From Acidimicrobiia bacterium (GTDB lineage: Bacteria > Actinomycetota > Acidimicrobiia > Acidimicrobiales > Iamiaceae), in the NCBI GenBank assembly GCA_019247975.1, contig JAFBAD010000142.1:1-15518 (forward strand): 15,518 nt of DNA, written 5' to 3'. Positions 6,108 through 12,386 of this stretch are shown one piece after another. Positions within the stretch are counted from its first letter, which is position 1. The number at the start of each line of letters is the position of its first letter. The notes beneath the pieces are model-generated. The model did no database searches. It saw only the letters and a program-made list of their open reading frames with translations, and was not told the DNA's origin. Both the position numbers and the translations under genes were made by a program.

Positions 6108-6557
6108 GTGCCCACCTACACCCCGAAAGCCGGAGAGATCGAACGACGCTGGTTCGTCGTCGACGCTGAAGGTGTGGTCCTCGGCCGCATGGCGAGCGAG
6201 GTTGCCCGGGTGCTGCGGGGCAAGCACAAGCCGATCTTCACCCCGCACCTCGACACCGGCGACCACGTGATCGTGGTCAACGCGGCCAAGGTCGTGCTCA
6301 CCGCCGACAAGGCCGAGCGCAAGATGGTGTACCGCCACTCGGGCTACCCGGGCGGCATCAAGCGCCAGACCTTCGCCGACCTGCTCGAGCGCCGGCCCGA
6401 GGAGGCCGTGCGCAAGTCGATCAGGGGCATGCTCCCGAAGAACCGCCTCGGCCGCCAGATGGCCAAGAAGCTCAAGGTGTACGCCGGGCCGCAGCACCCC
6501 CACGCCGCCCAGCAGCCCGTCCCGCTCGACCTGGCCCAGCACCGGCCGGGCGCATAG
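6108..6557 (+). CDS. rplM: 50S ribosomal protein L13
   Basis: A protein of 149 residues, normal length for L13, an early assembly protein of the large ribosomal subunit. Recognisable segments in order are RRWFVVDAEGVVLGRMASEV, HVIVVNAAKVVLTADKAERK, YRHSGYPGGIK, VRKSIRGMLPKNRLGRQM and LKVYAGPQHPHAAQQPVPLD, all close to the family pattern. I chose GTG at 6108, giving MPTYTPKAGEIERRW, because AGGA (6097-6100) lies 7 nt upstream and the family N-terminus begins here; the open frame further upstream is only antisense to ilvA. The next gene, rpsI, begins 8 nt after the stop, and its ribosome site overlaps this stop codon, so the two are one transcription unit. Confidence 0.97.
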   Translation: MPTYTPKAGEIERRWFVVDAEGVVLGRMASEVARVLRGKHKPIFTPHLDTGDHVIVVNAAKVVLTADKAERKMVYRHSGYPGGIKRQTFADLLERRPEEAVRKSIRGMLPKNRLGRQMAKKLKVYAGPQHPHAAQQPVPLDLAQHRPGA

Positions 6558-6565
6558 GAGAAACC

Positions 6566-6970
6566 GTGGCCAAGCCGCTCACCCAGACCACCGGCCGCCG
6601 CAAGCAGGCCGTCGCCCGTGTCCGCCTCCGTCCCCGTGAGGAGGAGGGCAACGGCACGATCATCGTGAACGGTCGGGACATCGCCGACTACTTCCCGTCC
6701 GACACGCACCGCATGGTGCTCACCGAGCCCCTCCGGATCACCGAGACCGAGGACCGCTACGACGTCGACGCGACCATGAACGGTGGCGGCCCGTCGGGTC
6801 AGGCGGGCGCGCTGCGCCTCGGCATCGCTCGGGCGCTGGTCGCGGTCGACGAGGAGCTGCGGATCCCGCTGAAGCAGGCCGGGTTCCTCACGCGCGACGC
6901 GCGTGAGAAGGAGTCGAAGAAGTACGGGCTCAAGAAGGCCCGGAAGGCTCCGCAGTACTCCAAGCGGTAG
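6566..6970 (+). CDS. rpsI: 30S ribosomal protein S9
   Basis: A protein of 134 residues. The S9 pattern is clear: TGRRKQAVARVRLRP near the N-terminus, GTIIVNGRDIADYFP, GGGPSGQAGALRLGIARAL in the middle, and the basic tail ending in SKR (KKARKAPQYSKR). That tail reaches into the ribosomal P site and contacts the tRNA anticodon stem-loop. The GTG start has AGGAG (6556-6560) overlapping the rplM stop, so it is coupled to L13. glmM begins 9 nt after the stop, so the operon probably continues. Confidence 0.97.
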   Translation: MAKPLTQTTGRRKQAVARVRLRPREEEGNGTIIVNGRDIADYFPSDTHRMVLTEPLRITETEDRYDVDATMNGGGPSGQAGALRLGIARALVAVDEELRIPLKQAGFLTRDAREKESKKYGLKKARKAPQYSKR

Positions 6971-6979
6971 CTCGCAGCG

Positions 6980-8335
6980 GTGTCGCTGCGGTTCGGAACC
7001 GATGGGGTCCGAGGCGTCGCCAACGCGGAGCTCACGCCCGAGCTGGCGGTCGCGCTCGGCCGCGCTGCGGTCGCGTCCATCGGCCCCGGGCGCTGGTACG
7101 TCGCCCGTGACACCCGACGCTCGGGCCCGCTGCTGGCGGCGGCGCTGAGCGCCGGCCTCGCGTCCGAGGGGGCCGAGGTGGTCGACGTCGGCGTGCTGCC
7201 GACGCCCGGAGTCGCCCACCTGTCCCGGGAGGACGGTGTCGCGGCGGCGATGATCTCGGCCTCGCACAACGCGTTCGGCGACAACGGCATCAAGTTCTTC
7301 GGTCCCGGTGGCCGCAAGCTCGACGACGCGACCGAGGCCGCGCTGGAGGCGCACCTCTCACGGCTCGAGCAGGAGGGGATCCCCGGGACCGCGCGCCGGC
7401 CGGTCGGCGACGACGTCGGCATCGTCGGGCGCGACGCGTCGATGGCCGAGCGCTACGCCGTCCACCTCCAACGCACCTCGATCGAGGGTCGCAAGCTGAC
7501 CGGGCTGCGGGTGGTGCTCGACTGCTCGAACGGCGCCGCGTCGATCGTCGGGCCGCACGTCCTCACCGCGCTCGGCGCGGACGTGACCGTGATCAACGCC
7601 GAACCCGACGGTTCGAACATCAACGCGGGGTGCGGCTCGAACCACCCCGAGTCCCTGCAGCAGGTGGTCACCACCCGGCGGGCCGACGTCGGTCTCGCGC
7701 TCGACGGCGACGCGGATCGCCTGATCGCGGTCGACGCCCAGGGCCAGGTGGTCGACGGCGACCACGTCATCGCCATCTGCGCGATCGACCGGCACGAGCG
7801 CGGCGTGCTGCCGGCCGACACCGTCGTCGTCACGGTGATGACGAACCTCGGGTTCCGCCAGGCGATGGCCGCCCACGGCATCAAGGTCGTGGAGACCGAT
7901 GTGGGCGACCGCTCGGTGCTCGAGGCGATGGAGCTCGGCGGCTACACGCTGGGTGGCGAGCAGTCGGGCCACGTGATCTTCTCGGAGCTGGCGAGCACCG
8001 GCGACGGCGTGCTCACCGGCATCCAGTTGCTCGACGTGATGGCTCGCAGCGGCCGTCCGCTGTCCGACCTAGCAGCCGTGATGTCCCGGCTGCCGCAGGT
8101 GCTCCGCAACGTGAAGGTGGCCCGGCGGGACGCGGCGATCGTCGAGCGGCTGCGCCAGGACATCGCGATGGCCGAGCTGGAGCTGGCCGGCGAGGGCCGG
8201 GTGCTGGTCCGGCCGAGCGGCACCGAGCCGCTGGTCCGGGTCATGGTCGAGGCGCCCACCGCCGAGCAGGCCTCGAACGTGGCCGACCGGCTGGTGGCGG
8301 CGGTGGAGCGGCTTTCCGGGGAACCCTCCCCCTAG
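6980..8335 (+). CDS. glmM: Phosphoglucosamine mutase GlmM
   Basis: A protein of 451 residues, normal for GlmM, which converts glucosamine-6-phosphate to glucosamine-1-phosphate on the way to UDP-GlcNAc for peptidoglycan. N-terminal FGTDGVRGVAN; the phosphoserine loop MISASHNAFGDNGIKFF with Ser95 as the catalytic serine; the metal loop LDGDADRLIAVD; the sugar-binding loop GGEQSGHVIF; and the phosphate-binding RPSGTEPLVRVMVEA near the C-terminus. These last two distinguish it from phosphomannomutases only in part, but length and the next gene (glmS) make GlmM the clear choice. GTG at 6980 has no convincing Shine-Dalgarno and follows the rpsI stop by 9 nt, so re-initiation from rpsI is likely. 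The usual actinobacterial order rplM-rpsI-glmM-glmS is kept. Confidence 0.97.
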   Translation: MSLRFGTDGVRGVANAELTPELAVALGRAAVASIGPGRWYVARDTRRSGPLLAAALSAGLASEGAEVVDVGVLPTPGVAHLSREDGVAAAMISASHNAFGDNGIKFFGPGGRKLDDATEAALEAHLSRLEQEGIPGTARRPVGDDVGIVGRDASMAERYAVHLQRTSIEGRKLTGLRVVLDCSNGAASIVGPHVLTALGADVTVINAEPDGSNINAGCGSNHPESLQQVVTTRRADVGLALDGDADRLIAVDAQGQVVDGDHVIAICAIDRHERGVLPADTVVVTVMTNLGFRQAMAAHGIKVVETDVGDRSVLEAMELGGYTLGGEQSGHVIFSELASTGDGVLTGIQLLDVMARSGRPLSDLAAVMSRLPQVLRNVKVARRDAAIVERLRQDIAMAELELAGEGRVLVRPSGTEPLVRVMVEAPTAEQASNVADRLVAAVERLSGEPSP

Positions 8336-8351
8336 GGCGCAAGTCGGCCGA

Positions 8352-8397
8352 CTGGATCCGGACGGGCGATCCAGAATGGGCCTGGCCTCCATCCAGG
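8352..8397 (+). promoter_or_regulatory. Two tandem hairpins in the glmM-glmS gap
   Basis: The 100-bp gap holds CTGGATC (8352-8358) and GATCCAG (8368-8374) with a 9-nt loop, followed by CCTGG (8381-8385) and CCAGG (8393-8397) with a 7-nt loop. The first arm can also pair with ATCCAG at 8391-8396, so the two hairpins are partly exclusive. They lie ahead of the glmS ribosome site GGGAGG (8420-8425). This could be a processing, attenuation or regulatory leader; there is no U-run, so a classical terminator is unlikely. It does not resemble the glmS ribozyme. Confidence 0.4.
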
Positions 8398-8435
8398 AGC
8401 GAGCAGCCCGGGCGACCCAGGGAGGACGTCTTCGC

Positions 8436-11400
8436 ATGTGCGGCATCATCGGCGTGACCCGCCGGCCAAGTGACCGGCTGGCCCCGTCATCGGCCGAGGT
8501 CCTCGCGCTCGTCGAGCGGGCGCCGGGCCTGCTGGCCGACCGCTCGGTGTCCGACCTCGCCTCCCGCATCGTCATCGCCGCCGACCACATCGGCACCGCG
8601 GACACGCTCCTGCGGGGCGTGCCGGGCGTCGAGGCGCTCCTCGCCGACCGCACGCTGGCGCCGTCGCTCGACGCGCTCCTCTCCGATGTCGCATCGATGG
8701 TCGCGACGATCGAGGCGGATCTCGACCACGGCGCCGCGCTGCGCTCGCCCGACCTCGAGGCGGTCAACGCGGCGCTCGTCCGGCTGAAGGATGCGTCGTG
8801 GGCGGTCGTGCGCGATCGGTTGCGGACCGCACGGGCGGTGGGCGAGCTGGCCGGGCCCGATCCGAGTCGCGCCGCGATCGCGGGGTACACGTCGATCCAG
8901 GTCGCGCTCTCGGCGATCGACCGCCTCGAGGTGCGCGGCCGCGACTCGGCCGGTGTCCACGTGCTCGTGCGCGACCACGGTCTCGACCTCGAATCGCCGG
9001 CGATCGCGGCGCAGCTCGCAGCCCGCTCGGAGGACCCGCTCTTCGCGTCGACGTCCGTGCGTGCTGCAGGGGGTGCGCTGAGCTTCGTGTACAAGGCGGC
9101 CGCCGAGATCGGCGAGCTGGGCGACAACACGAAGGCGCTCCGCGCCGACATCCGTCGCGACGCGCTCCTGCAACACGCGCTGTCCGGCGAGGACGCGCAG
9201 GCGGTCGTCCTCGGCCACACCCGCTGGGCGAGCGTCGGCATCATCTCGCAGCCCAACGCGCACCCGCTGAACGCGGAGGAGCTCGACCGCGTCGACGGTC
9301 CGTACGTCGCGGCGGCGCTCAACGGCGACGTCGACAACTTCGCCGACCTGAAGACGACCGAAGGCCTCCACATCGCACCCGAGATAACGACCGACGCGAA
9401 GGTCATCCCGACGCTCGTGTCGCGCCGGCTCGAGGCCGGCCTCTCCCTCGACGAGGCGTTCCGGCGGACCGTCGCCACGCTCGACGGCTCGGTCGCCATC
9501 GCGGCCTGCGCGGCCGACGAACCGGCCGACCTCGTGATCGCGCAGCGGGGCAGCGGCCAGGCGCTCTACGTCGGGCTGGCCGACGACATGACCGTCGTCG
9601 CCTCCGAGCCCTACGGCCTCGTCGAGGAGTGCACCCGGTACCTCCGCCTCGACGGCGAGACGCCGGCCGACGAGCGTGACCCGATGGGCACCCGGGGCCA
9701 GGTCGTGCGGCTGTTCGGCGACCGGGCCGGTTCGCTCGACGGCATCGGCCGGTGGAGCTACGACGGCCGCGCGCTCCCGGTCGCGACCTCGGAGCTGCAC
9801 CAGGCGGAGATCACCACCCGTGACATCGACCGGGGCGACAACCCGCACTTCCTCCTGAAGGAGATCACCGAGGCACCGGGGTCGTTCCGCAAGACGCTGC
9901 GGGGCAAGCTCGTCGACCACGACGGCACGCTCACCGTCGCGCTCGGTCCGGACACCCTGCCCACCGACCTCCGCGACGGGCTGGCCGACGGCTCGATCGA
10001 CCGCGTCATCGCGATCGGCCAGGGCACCGCAGCGGTCGCGGCGCAGGCGCTGGCGCGGGCGCTCGACGAGGCGACCGCGGGCACGGACCTGCGGGTCGAG
10101 GCGCAGCTGGCCACCGAGCTGTCCGGGTTCGGCCTGCGCACCGACATGACCGACACGCTCGTCGTGGCGGTGAGCCAGTCGGGAACGACGACGGACACCA
10201 ACCGCACGGTCGACCTGGCCCGAGCGCGCGGCGCGCGCGTCATCGCGATCGTCAACCGGCGATCGAGCGACCTCACCGACAAGTCCGACGGGGTGCTGTA
10301 CACGTCCGACGGGCGCGACGTGGAGATGAGCGTCGCGTCGACCAAGGCCTTCTACTCGCAGGTCGCGGCCGGCTTCCTGCTCGCCTACGCGATCGCGGAC
10401 ATCGTCGCCCCCGACCCGTCCTTGGTGGCCGAGCGGAGCCGCATCCTCGTCGCGCTGCGCGACCTTCCCGACGCGATGGAGGCGACGCTCGCCACCCGGC
10501 CGGCCATCGCGGCCGCCGCGCACCAGCTCGCACCGCCCAAGCGGTACTGGGCGGTCGTCGGCTCGGGCGCCGACCGCATCGCCGCGATGGAGCTGCGGAT
10601 CAAGCTGTCGGAGCTCTGCTACAAGGCGATCGCCTGCGACGCCACCGAGGACAAGAAGCACATCGACCTGTCGTCGGAGCCGCTGATCCTCGTGTGCGCG
10701 ACCGGGCTCGAGGGGTCGAACGCCGACGACGTGGCCAAGGAGGTGGCGATCTACCGCGCCCACAAGGCCACCCCGATCGTCATCACCACCGAGGGCAACC
10801 AGCGCTTCGGGGCCGCGCTCCAGGCGCTCACCGTGCCGCCCGCGCCGCCGCAGCTCGCCTTCGTGCTCTGCGCGGTCGTCGGCCACCTGTTCGGCTACGA
10901 GGCCGCGCTGGCGATCGATGCGCAGGCGGTGCCGCTGCGCCTCGCCCGCGCTGCGATCGAGCAGCGGGTCTCCGCCCGCGACGCGATGGTCGACGGTGAG
11001 CGCCTCCTCGCCGGCCTGCGCGCCGACTTCGAGCCGGTCACGGCCAGCTTCTTCGACGGGCTGCGGAGCGGCTCCTACAACGGCAACCTCGAACCGGCGA
11101 CTGCGGTGAAGCTCAGCTCGCTGCTGCGCTACGCGGTCGGCATGGTGCCGCTCGACGCGTACGCGATCGAGTACGGCCGCATCGGCACGCCGCACGTCCT
11201 CGTCGAGGACCTCACGGTCGCGCTGACGTCCGCGATCGAGGAGCTCACCCGTCCGATCGACGCGATCAAGCACCAGGCGAAGACCGTGACGGTCGGGATC
11301 TCGCGCGCCGACGAGGGCCTGCTGCAGGTCGGCCTCGTGCGCAGGGCGCTCGACGCCGGTGCGGCGCGCGACCGGCTCAGCTACCGGTCCCTCCGCGCGC

Positions 11401-11897
11401 TCGCCGGGCTCGACGCCGCGGTGGCCGACGTCGTCGGCTACACGCGCTACGTCGTCGAGGGCGACGTCGCCACGCACGAAGCGACGATCACCGCGGTCGA
11501 CCGGGGCGGCCTCGCGCGCGACCTGCCGCTGCGGACCGAGAAGAACCCGATCCTGCGGGGCACGAAGCACCGCGTCGCCACCGAGCTCGAGGTGACCGCG
11601 GCGGTCGGCCGGAGCGACGGCCGCTCGCTGGTGATCGTCCCGGAGAGCAAGGGCAGCCAGTGCACGGGCATCACGCTGCTGCACGTGCGCTTTCACGACC
11701 GCCTGCCCGCGACCACCGCCCGCTCGGTGCTCGAGCAGTACCGCGGCCGCTACGCCGCGCTGCAGGACGCGGTCACCGAGACCGAGCCGACCTTCCGCGA
11801 CGACCTGCTCTCCGAGGTCCCGCTGGTCGACCTGCTGACCGCTCCCGTCTACGTCCTCGCCGAGCACTGGCGCTCCCCCGAACCCGACATTGGCTGA
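8436..11897 (+). CDS. glmS: Unusually large glutamine-fructose-6-phosphate aminotransferase (GlmS-like, 1153 residues)
   Basis: GlmS makes glucosamine-6-phosphate from fructose-6-phosphate and glutamine; usual length is about 610. ATG at 8436 places the nucleophile cysteine at position 2 (MCGIIGV), as required after Met removal, and GGGAGG lies 10 nt upstream. Glutaminase residues: Arg263-Trp264 (GHTRWAS), His276 (NAHP), Asn296-Gly297 (LNGD, where HNG is usual) and Asp320 (TTDAKVI). Isomerase residues: Ser580-Gln581-Ser582 and Thr585 (SQSGTT), VASTKAF, Glu719, Lys723 and Glu726 (MELRIKLSEL), His742 (KKHIDL) and Lys949 (HQAKTVTV). By comparison with E. coli GlmS, extra blocks lie at about 10-155, about 48 residues between 170 and 263, about 108 residues between 742 and 949, and a 204-residue tail (950-1153). 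Only the SIS2 loop around 738-750 looks divergent. Position after glmM supports GlmS, but a related sugar substrate is possible. Confidence 0.88.
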   Translation: MCGIIGVTRRPSDRLAPSSAEVLALVERAPGLLADRSVSDLASRIVIAADHIGTADTLLRGVPGVEALLADRTLAPSLDALLSDVASMVATIEADLDHGAALRSPDLEAVNAALVRLKDASWAVVRDRLRTARAVGELAGPDPSRAAIAGYTSIQVALSAIDRLEVRGRDSAGVHVLVRDHGLDLESPAIAAQLAARSEDPLFASTSVRAAGGALSFVYKAAAEIGELGDNTKALRADIRRDALLQHALSGEDAQAVVLGHTRWASVGIISQPNAHPLNAEELDRVDGPYVAAALNGDVDNFADLKTTEGLHIAPEITTDAKVIPTLVSRRLEAGLSLDEAFRRTVATLDGSVAIAACAADEPADLVIAQRGSGQALYVGLADDMTVVASEPYGLVEECTRYLRLDGETPADERDPMGTRGQVVRLFGDRAGSLDGIGRWSYDGRALPVATSELHQAEITTRDIDRGDNPHFLLKEITEAPGSFRKTLRGKLVDHDGTLTVALGPDTLPTDLRDGLADGSIDRVIAIGQGTAAVAAQALARALDEATAGTDLRVEAQLATELSGFGLRTDMTDTLVVAVSQSGTTTDTNRTVDLARARGARVIAIVNRRSSDLTDKSDGVLYTSDGRDVEMSVASTKAFYSQVAAGFLLAYAIADIVAPDPSLVAERSRILVALRDLPDAMEATLATRPAIAAAAHQLAPPKRYWAVVGSGADRIAAMELRIKLSELCYKAIACDATEDKKHIDLSSEPLILVCATGLEGSNADDVAKEVAIYRAHKATPIVITTEGNQRFGAALQALTVPPAPPQLAFVLCAVVGHLFGYEAALAIDAQAVPLRLARAAIEQRVSARDAMVDGERLLAGLRADFEPVTASFFDGLRSGSYNGNLEPATAVKLSSLLRYAVGMVPLDAYAIEYGRIGTPHVLVEDLTVALTSAIEELTRPIDAIKHQAKTVTVGISRADEGLLQVGLVRRALDAGAARDRLSYRSLRALAGLDAAVADVVGYTRYVVEGDVATHEATITAVDRGGLARDLPLRTEKNPILRGTKHRVATELEVTAAVGRSDGRSLVIVPESKGSQCTGITLLHVRFHDRLPATTARSVLEQYRGRYAALQDAVTETEPTFRDDLLSEVPLVDLLTAPVYVLAEHWRSPEPDIG

Positions 11898-11898
11898 C

Positions 11899-11991
11899 CC
11901 CCGATCTGACATTGGCCCGGTTGACCGCGCATGGCGCGGCGAACCCGGCCAATTTCGTCGAGCGGTCGTGATCGGGGCCAGATGATCGGGG
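11899..11991 (+). promoter_or_regulatory. Outer pairing that could mask the acpS start
   Basis: CCCCGATC (11899-11906) can pair with GATCGGGG at either 11970-11977, covering the G-rich stretch before the acpS ATG, or 11984-11991, covering acpS codons 1-4. A competing pair GACCGC (11923-11928) with GCGGTC (11962-11967) is also possible. The first arm starts one base after the glmS stop, so a ribosome finishing glmS would open it. This suggests translational coupling of acpS to glmS; it is an inference from pairing alone. Confidence 0.35.
11911..11953. terminator. Long imperfect hairpin after glmS, terminator-like
   Basis: Arms ATTGGCCCGGTT (11911-11922) and AACCCGGCCAAT (11942-11953) pair at 11 of 12 positions. 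After a 2x2 internal loop an inner stem CCGCGC (11925-11930) and GCGCGG (11934-11939) closes on ATG. In total 17 of 20 positions pair. It begins 13 nt past the glmS stop and is followed by only three T residues (11952-11954), so it is a weak intrinsic terminator at best; a processing or stability element is also possible. Confidence 0.45.
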
Positions 11992-12347
11992 TCGGCATCG
12001 ACACGGTGGAGGTGCCGCGGTTCCGCAAGGTCGCAGCCCGCACGCCGGGGATCCTCGACCGGCTGTTCACCGACGCGGAGCGGGCGTACTGCGAGCGGCG
12101 CAAGGACCCGACCGAGCGCTTCGCGGCGCGCTTCGCCGCCAAGGAGGCGGTGATGAAGGCGATGGGCGTCGGCGTGGGCGCGTGCAAGTGGCGCGAGATC
12201 GAGGTGGTTCGGGAGCGCTCGGGCCAACCGACCGTGTCGCTGACCGGTGGCGCTGCGGCGCTCGCCGAGCGCAAGGGCGTGACCGGCTGGCGACTGAGCC
12301 TCACCCACACCCAGTCCGTCGCCGAGGCGACCGCGATCGCCCTCTGA
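11982..12347 (+). CDS. acpS: Holo-[acyl-carrier-protein] synthase AcpS
   Basis: A protein of 121 residues, normal for AcpS, which moves 4'-phosphopantetheine from CoA to the conserved serine of acyl carrier protein. The two signature motifs are present: GIDTVEVPRF with the metal-binding Asp7, and RFAAKEAVMKAMG with Lys54-Glu55. The C-terminal LSLTHTQSVAEATAIAL is the expected last strand. The ATG at 11982 begins directly with MIGVGID, the family N-terminus. Only GGGG (11974-11977) precedes it, 4 nt away, a poor ribosome site, and the leader can fold over it. Lying 84 nt after glmS matches the common actinobacterial order glmS-acpS; the genes that often follow (NAD(P)H-hydrate repair, alr) are absent here. 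Confidence 0.95.
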   Translation: MIGVGIDTVEVPRFRKVAARTPGILDRLFTDAERAYCERRKDPTERFAARFAAKEAVMKAMGVGVGACKWREIEVVRERSGQPTVSLTGGAAALAERKGVTGWRLSLTHTQSVAEATAIAL

Positions 12348-12349
12348 CG

Positions 12350-12370
12350 TAGGCTCCCGAGCCCGCGGGC
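12350..12370 (+). promoter_or_regulatory. -10-like box and palindrome before the secreted repeat protein gene
   Basis: TAGGCT (12350-12355) begins 3 nt after the acpS stop and would start a message with a leader of about 25 nt. GCCCGCGGGC (12361-12370) is a perfect 10-bp palindrome at or near the expected start of that message. No clear -35 is seen. The gene could also be read through from acpS. Confidence 0.35.
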
Positions 12371-12386
12371 GAAACGGGAGGCAGCC

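Noticed and set aside
4806..6542. A 578-codon version of ilvA reaching into rplM
   Set aside because: The extra N-terminal residues are antisense to rplM and unlike the family; the protein matches from residue 1 at GTG 6020 or 5999.
8376..8435. Earlier ATG for glmS at 8376
   Set aside because: It would add 20 residues before the catalytic cysteine, which must become the free N-terminus.
8336..8435. glmS ribozyme upstream of glmS
   Set aside because: The gap is only 100 nt and shows two small hairpins, not the double-pseudoknot core; the ribozyme is mainly a Firmicutes feature.
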